Positions 7,258 to 15,043 of a stretch of 32,059 nt of DNA are shown piece by piece; positions within the stretch are counted from its first letter, which is position 1, and every line of letters begins with the position of its first letter. A model generated the notes under the pieces. It was not told where the DNA came from. It ran no database searches and saw only the letters and a program-made list of their open reading frames with translations. The position numbers and the translations under genes were made by a program. Origin of the DNA: Deltaproteobacteria bacterium (GTDB lineage Bacteria > Myxococcota_A > Polyangia > GCA-2747355); the NCBI GenBank assembly GCA_019314525.1, contig JAFCZD010000013.1, positions 1 through 32,059 of the forward strand, written 5' to 3'.

Positions 7258-9174
7258 ATGCGATCTGCGCGTCTGCTGATCACGCCCACTCTAGGAGCGG
7301 CCCTATTCTTTTCATTGGTAAGCGAGGTCCGTGCCGAACGCGTCGGGGTCGTCACCAACGACGGTCGCGGGGGTGGCTATCGGCGGGGGGGCACCTACAA
7401 GGCGGTGAAATACGACAAATTTTCTGCCAAGGACACCGTGGGCTACCAGGTGCTCTCGGGGACGTTCAAGTATTGGACGATCCACGCGCGCTACAATGGT
7501 GGCTTCTGGAAGACCGTCTACAAGGGGCCCCAGAACAACCTCTCCATGAAGTTGATTCGACACCGAGTGAACAAGCTCGGCCGCGGGCGGCCCACGCACC
7601 TCAACTTCAGCGTCAACGGTGCCCACGAGCGTTATGAGCCCATCGCGTGCCGCCTGGCGATCCGGCGCCTGCCGCGCCAAGCGCCTCCTCCCGCTCAGAG
7701 CCCTGGGCAAATCGCTGTCGTCACCAATGATGGCCGAGGAGGAGGCTACCGTCGCGGCGGCACCTACGCTGCCGTGAAATACAACAAATTCGGCGTGAAC
7801 GACCGTGTGGGCTACCGCGTGCTCTCAGGGACGTTCAAATATTGGACGATCCACGCGCGCTACAAGGGCGGCTTCTGGAAGACAGTCTATAAGGGGCCCA
7901 AGAACCTCGTCCCCATGGCGCAAATTCGGCAGCGCGTCGCGAAGCTTGGCCAAGGGCGACCGACGCACCTCAACTTCAGCGTCAATGGCGCGCACGAGCG
8001 CTATGAGCGTATCGCTTGCCGCTTGGCGATCATTCAGCGTCTTGGCTCGGCGCCACCACGCCCCCCGGTGGCCCGAGGAGATACGATTCAGGTCGTTGCC
8101 GGGACGTACGGCAAGAATTGCGGAACCCACCGCGGCAACAAAACCGCGCACCTGCGTCAGGCTTGTCAGGGGCGCCGCTCATGCGTTTACACCATCGACC
8201 ACCGGGTGATCGGCGATCCGCGCCGTGGCTGCGGCAAAAACTACATCGCCGAGTGGCGTTGTGGCAGCAAGCGCCAGGTGCGGCGCGCAGTGGTTGCACC
8301 CGAGGCGGGCTTCCGCAAGCAGGTCACGCTCTCCTGTGGCGCCCAAGGTGGCCACGTAACGGGCCAGGGTACCGGACACGGTCATGGGACCGGTTATGCG
8401 GGCCACGGCGTAATCCGAGTCGTCTCTGGCACCTATGGCCAAAACTGTGGCGCTCGCCACGGCAACAAGACGAGGCATCTGCGTAAGGCGTGTCAGGGGC
8501 AGCGCTCCTGCTCTTACACCATCGATTATCGGGTCATCGGCGATCCGCGCCGTGGCTGCGGCAAGAATTACGTCGCCGAGTGGCGTTGCAGTGGCACCAC
8601 GAACCTACGACGCGCCGTGGTGGCGCCCGAGGCGGGCTTTCGCAAGCGAGTGGTGCTCACCTGTGGTCGTGGATTTGGGCGCCCCCATGTTCCGCCTCCG
8701 CCTGTGGCCCGTCCTGCTCAAGCCTTTCGGCTCTTTCGGGCGGTGGCCAAGCAGAGCTCCAGCAACTTCAAGCACAACCGCTATCGCAGGTTGCGCGTTG
8801 CCACGAATCAATTTGATCGCGTGCCCTACCATATGGCTTCAGCGGCCACGCGCACGCTTACCGTCCAGCCTGGGCAGCGTTGTTTTCTCGCGGGCAACAA
8901 GGCGGGCACGGCGGGTTTTGGCGTCGATAATTTCCTCTACATAAAGATCGGTCGGCGAGGCAAGGGGGCTCGTTTTGTTGTGGGCGCGGCGGACCCGGTG
9001 ACCCATCGTGGGCGGCCTGTGGCGCGCCTCGGGGGCAATAAGTTCAAGTTCCGCGCTGGGGAGATCGACCTCACCTCGCATATTCCCAAGGGTGTGCCCA
9101 CGCGCATCAAGGTCTTGGCGCTCGACTACGGCGCCGTGGGTTATGTTAGTGATGTGTTCTTGATCGTTCGCTAG
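7258..9174 (+). CDS. Secreted protein with two duplicated domain pairs, lectin-like
   Basis: ATG 7258 has AAGGAG 7 bases upstream. Residues 1-26 (MRSARLLITPTLGAALFFSL then VSEVRA) form a signal peptide with an AxA-like VRA cleavage site, so the protein is exported. Residues ~30-135 and ~152-258 are near-identical copies of an aromatic and glycine-rich domain (VVTNDGRGGGYRRGGTY, FKYWTIHARY, GGFWKTVYKGP, PTHLNFSVNGAHERYE) that I cannot name. Residues ~275-360 and ~384-469 are copies of a four- to five-cysteine domain (GTYGKNCG, HLRQACQGRRSCVYTI, GDPRRGCGKNY, EWRC) resembling SUEL/rhamnose-binding lectin domains. Residues ~489-638 form another probable beta-sandwich. Binding of extracellular or self glycans is an inference from the lectin-like pair. 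The gene stands alone between ihfA and a convergent sugar gene. Confidence 0.72.
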   Translation: MRSARLLITPTLGAALFFSLVSEVRAERVGVVTNDGRGGGYRRGGTYKAVKYDKFSAKDTVGYQVLSGTFKYWTIHARYNGGFWKTVYKGPQNNLSMKLIRHRVNKLGRGRPTHLNFSVNGAHERYEPIACRLAIRRLPRQAPPPAQSPGQIAVVTNDGRGGGYRRGGTYAAVKYNKFGVNDRVGYRVLSGTFKYWTIHARYKGGFWKTVYKGPKNLVPMAQIRQRVAKLGQGRPTHLNFSVNGAHERYERIACRLAIIQRLGSAPPRPPVARGDTIQVVAGTYGKNCGTHRGNKTAHLRQACQGRRSCVYTIDHRVIGDPRRGCGKNYIAEWRCGSKRQVRRAVVAPEAGFRKQVTLSCGAQGGHVTGQGTGHGHGTGYAGHGVIRVVSGTYGQNCGARHGNKTRHLRKACQGQRSCSYTIDYRVIGDPRRGCGKNYVAEWRCSGTTNLRRAVVAPEAGFRKRVVLTCGRGFGRPHVPPPPVARPAQAFRLFRAVAKQSSSNFKHNRYRRLRVATNQFDRVPYHMASAATRTLTVQPGQRCFLAGNKAGTAGFGVDNFLYIKIGRRGKGARFVVGAADPVTHRGRPVARLGGNKFKFRAGEIDLTSHIPKGVPTRIKVLALDYGAVGYVSDVFLIVR

Positions 9175-9185
9175 ACCGCTCCCAT

Positions 9186-9236
9186 CTAGGACTGATCTTG
9201 CGCGATAGCTGCGTCGCTCGCTGCGGTGCCTGCTCA
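9186..9236 (+). repeat. 51-bp dispersed element, copy 1
   Basis: This 51-bp stretch recurs in reverse complement at 19789-19839 with 46 of 51 identical bases; the differences are at unit positions 5, 6, 25, 30 and 43. It fills half of the 100-base gap between the convergent genes ending at 9174 and 9275, starting 12 bases after the first stop. The core CTTGCGCGATAGC and the block GCTCGCTGCGG are unchanged. I found no strong continuous hairpin and no T-run. Confidence 0.9.
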
Positions 9237-9274
9237 GGTGAAATAGCCAGCGCAAGGGAAGGCATGGCGCGCAT

Positions 9275-10867
9275 TCAGAGCGTCCTGTAGCGAGCGTCGA
9301 TCGCAGCCTCGATCGCGTCCGGTGTTACTTCGCGTTGACGCATCTGTGCAAACTTCTCCGCGAAGGAGAGGCGGTTGGGTGCGTGTGCCTCCTCATAAGC
9401 CTCTGGCGTGCCAGGGTCTTTTCGGCTGTCCCAGATGAGGTGCTCGAGGCCTTGCTCGAGGTCCGTGGGGTCCACCGGGAGGGTGGTGAGCACATGCTCG
9501 GCAGCTACCTTGATGGCGTCTCCCACGGCGCGAAAGGCGAAGGCGCCCTGGTCGAGGGCGAGGTCGTGGCAGGTGCACTCGAAGGCGACGGCGCGCGTCG
9601 CCTGCACACCCTGCAGTCGTGAGTCCACGATCACGGATCCTTCGATTTGGGCGGTGCCTTCAATGACGCTCTCGATGATCAACGAATCGCGCACGGAGCC
9701 ATCCATGGGCACGCGGCACTCTCCGATGACCAGGTTGCCCTGGGGATCGCGTGTGCTCTCGGCCACGGCGGCGAGCTGGCGTGCGAAGCTGCCCTCGGGC
9801 CCAACGTCCAGCAGCTGCAAGTAACCGTCGCGAGCTTTGGCGAGCTGGCCGATGTCTCCCCAATAGAGGCCAGCGCCGAAATCGATGACCTTGATGGAGA
9901 GCGCGCGGCCGCGTCGTTGTTCGAGGCGCGCCTTCAGCTCTCGCACCTTCTCATAAAAATCGGGGCGCTCGTCGAGGAGCTTGCGTAGCCCTGGGTCACG
10001 GGCAGCTTCGGCCTGCCAGGCGTCCTCTTCGTGCGTCAACGCTTCGAAGAGATAGCCGTCGACGTCGAGCCAGCCCTTCATCTCGCCGAAGGTGCGCTGA
10101 GCTTCCTCGAGGAATACGTAGGAGAGCGCGGGGCTGCCGATGTGCACCAGGGCTTTGGCCTTGGGGGTGTCGGCCAGCTCAAAGCGCGAGAGCAGCTCAG
10201 AACGTGAGCGGCGACGCACCTGGAGCTTGAGCTCAGCGCTCTCGGCGTCGCGCAGCAGCCACTCCTTGTTGCGCGCCAAGTCCTCGGTGATCGTGATCTC
10301 GCAGCCAAAGCGCAGGGCGTCGGTGTGGGAGAGGTCGAGACCAAGGGCGCCAAGGTCCAGGGCGGGGATTTGCGGCTCGTCGCCCCATTTCCAGGCTACG
10401 CCCGAAAAGCCCATGCTCTCGAGGTGGTGGGCCACCAGGGCCCAGGAAAAGAGTGAGGCGCTCGCGCCGCTGAGCCAAGGGCTCGCCGCTTGGCGCCGGA
10501 TCAGCATGGGCAAGAAGGGTTTGATGCCGTGCAAGCGCTGGGTGAGCGGGCTGAGGCGCGTGCCTTTGCCCGGCAGCATGATGCCCAGGGCCACGCCTTC
10601 GGGTTTGAAGCCTTGAGCTTGCACAGCTTGTTGCGCGTCGAGCAGGCCGAGGAGCTGACCGCGCCGGGTGCGCTCCTCGTGGGCGAAGACGTGCGTGGAA
10701 CCATCGGCGCGAAAGATCTCCTGGGCTACGCCCTGCAGGCGCTCGGCGACGATGGGGCCGTCACCACCGTTCGTGATGGCGATGACCTGGCGTGGGCCTT
10801 GTGAGGCGCTGATGAGCTCTCGCAACGCTTCGAGGTTGGCGAGGCGGAGATCGTCTTTGCGGGTCAT
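9275..10867 (-). CDS. Sugar nucleotidyltransferase with left-handed beta-helix tail
   Basis: The 530-residue protein has an NTP-transferase signature at ~residues 94-122 (GIMLPGKGTRLSPLTQ, then HGIKPFLPM), the GxGTRxxPxT loop and lysine of enzymes that charge sugar-1-phosphates with a nucleotide. A C-terminal segment near residues 400-430 (GSVRDSLIIESVIEGTAQIE) has the hexapeptide periodicity of a left-handed beta-helix. It is longer than the usual 300-450 residues and starts with a ~90-residue extension of unknown role. ATG overlaps the TGA of the upstream phosphohexomutase by 4 bases, with GAGGAG 9 bases ahead, so the two genes are translationally coupled. The mutase would supply its sugar-1-phosphate substrate; which sugar is not evident. 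Confidence 0.78.
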   Translation of the reverse strand: MTRKDDLRLANLEALRELISASQGPRQVIAITNGGDGPIVAERLQGVAQEIFRADGSTHVFAHEERTRRGQLLGLLDAQQAVQAQGFKPEGVALGIMLPGKGTRLSPLTQRLHGIKPFLPMLIRRQAASPWLSGASASLFSWALVAHHLESMGFSGVAWKWGDEPQIPALDLGALGLDLSHTDALRFGCEITITEDLARNKEWLLRDAESAELKLQVRRRSRSELLSRFELADTPKAKALVHIGSPALSYVFLEEAQRTFGEMKGWLDVDGYLFEALTHEEDAWQAEAARDPGLRKLLDERPDFYEKVRELKARLEQRRGRALSIKVIDFGAGLYWGDIGQLAKARDGYLQLLDVGPEGSFARQLAAVAESTRDPQGNLVIGECRVPMDGSVRDSLIIESVIEGTAQIEGSVIVDSRLQGVQATRAVAFECTCHDLALDQGAFAFRAVGDAIKVAAEHVLTTLPVDPTDLEQGLEHLIWDSRKDPGTPEAYEEAHAPNRLSFAEKFAQMRQREVTPDAIEAAIDARYRTL

Positions 10868-12660
10868 TGAGCCGGCTCCTCTTTGATCTCCCGTTCCATG
10901 CGGCGCAGGGTGCCATGGGGCTCGCCGATGGCCTCGTCAACGATGGCCGAGGTGCGGGCTTCGTCGTCGCTGACGGCATAGATGCGCAGCTGGGGCGCGT
11001 TGCCCGAGGGGCGCAGGTGCACAACCTCGCCGCTGTTGAACCACGCGCGTACGCCGTCGACATAGTTGAGCTTGATCACAGGGCCAAAAGCCCGATCGCC
11101 GCTGAAGTGGTGTTGCAGCCGCCTTCGGCAGAGCGTCAGCTCCTGATGGAGGGCGTCTTTGGCTTCCAAGGTTTCGGGCGCGCTGCTTGGCTCCCGCGAG
11201 ATGATGATGTTGCTCTTGTCATCGCGTGCGTTCTCGCCGCCGTCCGCACTACGTTCGAAACGAGCCTCCGTGATGTCTGAGGCAGAAGGCGAGTAGCGCG
11301 CGACGATGGCCTGGCTCGCCTTGCGCGGGAAGTCGTCGATCAGGCCCGCGCCCGTGGCTCGCTGCGGCAGTTCGGAGAAGAGCGCAGAGAGCGGGATCTT
11401 GCGCCGCGAAGCACTGAGCAACGCCGCGAGGATGGGGAGCACGGCGTCTCGGGTGGGCAGCGCCCTGAGGGTGCCAGCTGAGAGCTCGAAGTCGCTGGCG
11501 GTGAGAAAGCCTCCGTTTGCTTCCCAGCCCACGGCGTCGTCGCTGCCCCGCGCGAGGGCTTCGTTCATCGCGGCGACCACATAGGGGGAGCCAATGCGCG
11601 TGCGCTCCACCTGCAGTGAGAGGCCCGCCTGGGAGACATAACCCTCGATGGCGTCGCTGCAGCTGATGGGCACGGCCGCGTAGGTTGCCTTGAGGAAGGC
11701 GGCTGTCACCGCGCCCAGCACGTCACCTCGGTGAAAGACGCCGCTCTCATCTACCACCAGGGGTCGGTCGCTGTCCCCATCGGTGGAGACGATCGCGTCG
11801 GGGTGGTGTTCAGCGGCCATGCGGGCGAAGAGGGCATGATCCTCAGCGGTGACGTCTTCGGTGTCGACGGAGACGAAGTGCGCAGTGCGCCCCACAGCAA
11901 TGACCTCTGCGCCCAAGCTCTCGAGGAGGCGGACGAGAAGATCGCGGCCCACGGCGGAGTGTTGATAGACCACCACGCGTTTGTCGGTGAGGGGCGCCTC
12001 TGCCGCGAAGAGCGAGAGATAGCGCTCGAGATAAGCGGCCTCTGCGGGCATCGCGTCCATGGTGGTGGTGGGAACAATCTTCAGCATGCTTGATGCATCA
12101 AAGGCCGACGTGTTCGCGTCTTTTTCGTATTCCTCTCGCCGAACGTCGGCGACGGCGGCGAGGATTCCCTCTTCGTCGCGCTTGAGCACCTCGCCGTCAC
12201 GCTTGTAGAACTTCACGCCGTTACGATTGGCGGGGATATGGCTGCCAGTGATCATCACACAGGGCATGGGCGCCTCGCGGGAGGCTGCGTAGTAGGCCAA
12301 GGTCGGCGTGGGCAGCTTGCCGCAGTGCACCGCCTCGAGGCCAGCATCCCGGATTGCCTGCACCACCGCCAGGCCGATGCGAGGGCTGCTGCTCAGGCCA
12401 GTGTCGGGATCCGTTTCCCGCAGATCCTCCGCGAGGGCGACCGGCTCGTTGAGCGCGAGCTCTCCCCCCTGCAACAGGTAGCGCAAGAACCCCTTGGTAT
12501 TGATATACACCTCGAGATCGGTCATGTCGCACACCAGGCCACGCAGGCCGCTGGTGCCAAAGCGCAGGGGAGTGGGGGGTGTGGTGAGAAATGACGGGTG
12601 GGGGGTGGGGGGGAGAGATGACGGGGTGGGGGTGAGAGATGACGGTGCGATGGCGCTCAT
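10864..12660 (-). CDS. Phosphohexomutase (phosphomannomutase/phosphoglucomutase family)
   Basis: The 598-residue protein shows the four loops of the alpha-D-phosphohexomutase family: active-site serine in MITGSHIPANRNGVKFYK, metal loop STDGDSDRPLV, sugar loop GWEANGGF, and phosphate loop RPSGNAPQLRIY. It interconverts hexose 6- and 1-phosphates. TGSHIP and GEANGG-like loops set it apart from standard GlmM or Pgm, so mannose or a relative is plausible but not proven. The start at 12660 is supported by AGGAG 7 bases upstream; the first 31 residues are then a Ser/Thr/Pro-rich tract before the family's usual beginning LRFGTSGLRG. It overlaps the nucleotidyltransferase gene downstream and diverges from a small membrane gene and a flippase, together suggesting surface polysaccharide synthesis. 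Confidence 0.88.
   Translation of the reverse strand: MSAIAPSSLTPTPSSLPPTPHPSFLTTPPTPLRFGTSGLRGLVCDMTDLEVYINTKGFLRYLLQGGELALNEPVALAEDLRETDPDTGLSSSPRIGLAVVQAIRDAGLEAVHCGKLPTPTLAYYAASREAPMPCVMITGSHIPANRNGVKFYKRDGEVLKRDEEGILAAVADVRREEYEKDANTSAFDASSMLKIVPTTTMDAMPAEAAYLERYLSLFAAEAPLTDKRVVVYQHSAVGRDLLVRLLESLGAEVIAVGRTAHFVSVDTEDVTAEDHALFARMAAEHHPDAIVSTDGDSDRPLVVDESGVFHRGDVLGAVTAAFLKATYAAVPISCSDAIEGYVSQAGLSLQVERTRIGSPYVVAAMNEALARGSDDAVGWEANGGFLTASDFELSAGTLRALPTRDAVLPILAALLSASRRKIPLSALFSELPQRATGAGLIDDFPRKASQAIVARYSPSASDITEARFERSADGGENARDDKSNIIISREPSSAPETLEAKDALHQELTLCRRRLQHHFSGDRAFGPVIKLNYVDGVRAWFNSGEVVHLRPSGNAPQLRIYAVSDDEARTSAIVDEAIGEPHGTLRRMEREIKEEPAQ
12568..12660 (-). repeat. Pro/Thr/Ser tract with G-rich complement at the mutase start
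   Basis: The first 31 mutase codons come from imperfect repeats built around GAGAGATGACGGGGTGGGGG on the plus strand. Plus-strand runs of three to seven G recur every few bases between ~12569 and 12632, giving G-quadruplex potential. The coding strand is correspondingly C-rich. The tract precedes the conserved domain and looks prone to length change. Confidence 0.7.
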
Positions 12661-12680
12661 GAACGGTCTCCTGGCCGTGT

Positions 12681-12707
12681 GCAGGGTTGCAAACTTTGCA
12701 TACCTGC
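12681..12707. promoter_or_regulatory. 27-bp dyad in the divergent mutase/membrane-peptide gap
   Basis: GCAGG (12681-12685) and CCTGC (12703-12707) flank the perfect inner palindrome TGCAAACTTTGCA (12688-12700); everything is symmetric about C12694. It sits 20 bases upstream of the mutase start and 79 bases upstream of the small membrane gene. Related TGCAAA (12740-12745) and TTGCAG (12766-12771) sites follow. The form suits an operator for a dimeric repressor or a 5'-leader hairpin of the mutase transcript; the regulator is unknown. Confidence 0.5.
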
Positions 12708-12786
12708 GTAGCTGAACTAAGGTCTTGCGTAAACCTCACTGCAAATCACCCCAATTGCCAGGAAATTGCAGCGAGAGGAGCGCGAG

Positions 12787-12930
12787 ATGCCCTCAGACCA
12801 GCACCGACGAACCGCTATCAACTCGTCCAGGCTTCCTGGGCGCTGGTTCACGCGTTTGCTGCTCGTGGTCAATGGTTTGCTCTTGCTCGCGCTCGTGCTC
12901 TTGGGCGTGGTGCTGATCCGCTCCCACTGA
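12787..12930 (+). CDS. 47-residue single-pass membrane peptide
   Basis: ATG 12787 has AGGAG (12776-12780) 6 bases upstream, the best ribosome site in the area, and the frame stops at TGA 12928-12930. The peptide starts with a polar, basic segment (MPSDQHRRTAINSSRLPGRW) and continues with a strongly hydrophobic helix (LLLVVNGLLLLALVLLGVVL) ending IRSH. Positive residues precede the helix, predicting the N-terminus in the cytoplasm, or an uncleaved signal anchor. I know no family for it. It lies 57 bases before the flippase gene on the same strand, so the two may be co-transcribed and the peptide could accompany the flippase. Longer open frames across this stretch on either strand lack a ribosome site. 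Confidence 0.6.
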   Translation: MPSDQHRRTAINSSRLPGRWFTRLLLVVNGLLLLALVLLGVVLIRSH

Positions 12931-12987
12931 GGTTGTCGCTTTGCTGATGGTTGACCTCGGGGGCGCATACGATTAACAACCCAGGCT

Positions 12988-14472
12988 ATGACGAAAGCCG
13001 TAAGCGCTGGCCGAGGCGTGCTCTACATCGCCGCGGCCAAGCTCTATTTCATGATCGCTGGCTACGCGATCTACTTCACCTTGCCCCGGCTCTTTGGCAA
13101 CCCCGTGGATTGGGGCAACTACCTGCTCGTCGTGGGCTTGGTGTCAGTCATCGACAATGTGATCGTTACCGGCACGATCCAGGCCGTCAGCAGGTTCACC
13201 GCCCAGGGGGATGAGAGCCCTGACGCGGTGAAGAAGACCGCGCTTCGGGCCCAGCTGATCATGGGCGGGGGCGTAGCGGCGGTGTATTTTCTGCTCGCGC
13301 CCCTCATCGCGGCGCTGCAGAAGGACGAGAGCCTCGTGGGGCTCTATCGCATCTCCGCGGGCATTGTCTTCTGCTACGCGTTTTACGCGGTGTTCGTGGG
13401 GTCGGTGAACGGAGAGCGCCACTTCGGCAAGCAGGCGCTGCTTGACACGAGCTTCGCGACGATTCGTGCCACGTTGATCCTCGGCGCGGCGGCCCTCGGC
13501 TGGGGGGTGGCAGGTACCGTGGGCGCGTTCGTTAGCGCGGCGGCGACGATCCTCGTCATTTCGCTGCTTTGGGTTGGGCTGCCCGCGCGAGGCACCGAGG
13601 GGTCTTCTATGGGCGAGCTGTGGCGCTTTGCCCTGCCGCTCTTCGGCTATACCTTTTTTGTCAACGCCGTGATGCGCGTGGATTTGATCATGCTCAAGCG
13701 CTTTGCGGCTGATTTGCCAGCGCTGGGTCAGAGCGTGGCCGCTCAGGCGAGCGTCGTGGCAGGCTATTATGGTACGGCCCAGTCGCTGGCGTTCATTCCC
13801 TACCAGGCGATCCTTTCCGTGGCCTTCGTGATCTTTCCGCTGGTTTCGCGGTCGACCTTCGTGGGCGATCTCGAGACCACCCGCAGCTATGTGAAGCAGA
13901 CGCTGCGTCTTTCGTTTCTTTTCGTGATGGGCGTGGCGAGCGTATTGATCGCCAACCCTTCCAGCGTGATCGCCGTGGTGTATCCAGAGCGCTATGTGTT
14001 CGCGGGGGAGGCCCTGCGCATCCTGGCGGGCGGCATGGTGAGCTTTTCACTCTTCACCATCATCAACACCATCCTCAACGGGGCTGGTTTGACGCGAGAT
14101 ACGTTGATCTCGGGGATCATCACCGCCATGCTGGCCCTCGTCGCCAACATCGTCGCGGTGCCCCACGCCACGAGCGCAGGTGGCATGCTACTGGCGGCGG
14201 CGTGGGCTACGAGCTTGGCCATGACCGTCGGCCTCGGAATTTCAGCGGTTTTTCTCTACAGGCGTTTTGGTGCGGGTTTGGGGTTGGTGTCCTTGGTACG
14301 GGGGCTGCTCGCGGCCGCTCTGGCGGTGGCTGTGGGCGAGATCATCCCCACTCACTCCAAGCTTGTGACCCTCGGCGAGTGTGTTGTGGTTTTCGGGGTC
14401 TATGTTGGGGTTCTTCTGCTGACACGGGAGCTCCGGCTGGCGGAACTCAAGCAGCTGCGCTCACGCAAGTGA
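12988..14472 (+). CDS. Wzx/PST-type polysaccharide flippase (MOP superfamily)
   Basis: The 494-residue protein is hydrophobic along nearly its whole length with about 12-14 predicted membrane segments. The arrangement fits the oligosaccharidyl-lipid flippase branch: an early YFMIAGYAIYFTLPRLFGNP segment, a central charged loop with MRVDLIMLKRF, and a second half starting AGYYGTAQSLAFIPYQAI. Such proteins move undecaprenyl-linked glycans across the inner membrane. No glycosyltransferases or polymerase are adjacent, so the substrate is unknown. The mutase and nucleotidyltransferase transcribed away from it are likely pathway partners. Start ATG 12988 has no strong Shine-Dalgarno. It ends in TGATG, overlapping a possible upstream start of the next gene. 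Confidence 0.85.
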   Translation: MTKAVSAGRGVLYIAAAKLYFMIAGYAIYFTLPRLFGNPVDWGNYLLVVGLVSVIDNVIVTGTIQAVSRFTAQGDESPDAVKKTALRAQLIMGGGVAAVYFLLAPLIAALQKDESLVGLYRISAGIVFCYAFYAVFVGSVNGERHFGKQALLDTSFATIRATLILGAAALGWGVAGTVGAFVSAAATILVISLLWVGLPARGTEGSSMGELWRFALPLFGYTFFVNAVMRVDLIMLKRFAADLPALGQSVAAQASVVAGYYGTAQSLAFIPYQAILSVAFVIFPLVSRSTFVGDLETTRSYVKQTLRLSFLFVMGVASVLIANPSSVIAVVYPERYVFAGEALRILAGGMVSFSLFTIINTILNGAGLTRDTLISGIITAMLALVANIVAVPHATSAGGMLLAAAWATSLAMTVGLGISAVFLYRRFGAGLGLVSLVRGLLAAALAVAVGEIIPTHSKLVTLGECVVVFGVYVGVLLLTRELRLAELKQLRSRK

Positions 14473-14516
14473 TGCCAAACTTGCCGTGCTGGCCTGGCAT
14501 GGATACGCTGACGCCT

Positions 14517-14942
14517 ATGAAGGTCTTCACCACTGTCGCGCTGTTGCTGCTCTCTTCTTGTGCGTCTCAACAGGAGAAGAAGAGCCTCGATGAGGCCCTC
14601 TTCGAGTATACTCATGGGCTGCGGTGGTCCCGCTATGATTATGTGACCGCGTACCTTCCGCCCCGTGTTCGCGCAGCGTTTCTCCAGCGAGCGGAGAGAG
14701 CAAAGGGGCTGCGGGTAACCCGCTGTGTGGTGTCCACAACGCGCGCGGTGGGTACGGAGTTCGAGGTGGTCGTGGCGCTCGATTGGTTTTGGCTCCATCA
14801 GGGGCGAGTGCGCACAACGCGCATCGCTCAGCGCTGGAAACACGAGGAACAAGGGTGGAAGGTTGCGCGTCAGCGTCTTCTTTCTGGGGCCGCCTTGCCT
14901 CTCTTGGTGCCGGTGGTCGCTCTGCAGAACGACGCGAGCTAA
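14517..14942 (+). CDS. Lipoprotein of unknown function
   Basis: From ATG 14517 the 141-residue product starts MKVFTTVALLLLSSCASQQE, a short signal peptide with lipobox LSSC, so Cys15 should be lipidated and the protein anchored in a membrane facing the periplasm. The rest (LDEALFEYTHGLRWSRYDY, FEVVVALDWFWLHQG, RIAQRWKHEEQGWKVAR) has an alternating pattern compatible with an NTF2-like cone fold, a guess from memory. In-frame ATGs at 14472 (overlapping the flippase stop) and 14499 are alternatives; none has a clear ribosome site, but 14517 gives the proper signal peptide. Coupling to the flippase gene is likely. Confidence 0.72.
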   Translation: MKVFTTVALLLLSSCASQQEKKSLDEALFEYTHGLRWSRYDYVTAYLPPRVRAAFLQRAERAKGLRVTRCVVSTTRAVGTEFEVVVALDWFWLHQGRVRTTRIAQRWKHEEQGWKVARQRLLSGAALPLLVPVVALQNDAS

Positions 14943-14943
14943 T

Positions 14944-14973
14944 TTGACGGCACTGCGGGCATTCTTCTAGAAT
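14944..14973 (+). promoter_or_regulatory. Sigma70 promoter for the TPR gene
   Basis: TTGACG (14944-14949, 5/6) and TAGAAT (14968-14973, 5/6) are separated by 18 bp, directly after the lipoprotein stop. Transcription would begin near 14980, giving a leader of about 60 bases that holds the hairpin at 14996-15018. The -10 overlaps the palindrome TTCTAGAA. Confidence 0.6.
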
Positions 14974-14995
14974 TGTCAGGGTTTTTTATGTATTT

Positions 14996-15018
14996 GGGGG
15001 GCCTCGCTTGGGCCCCCC
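14996..15018 (+). other. GC-rich leader hairpin
   Basis: GGGGGGCC (14996-15003) pairs perfectly with GGCCCCCC (15011-15018) around a 7-base loop. It ends 14 bases before the Shine-Dalgarno AAGGAG (15033-15038) of the TPR gene. With no T-run after it, a leader structure affecting translation or message stability is more likely than a terminator. Confidence 0.6.
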
Positions 15019-15043
15019 CACAGTGGTTGTCCAAGGAGACCGC

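Noticed and set aside
12717-12968. 83-codon minus-strand frame over the small membrane peptide gene
   Set aside because: No ribosome site and no hydrophobic or domain pattern, while the 47-codon plus frame has both.
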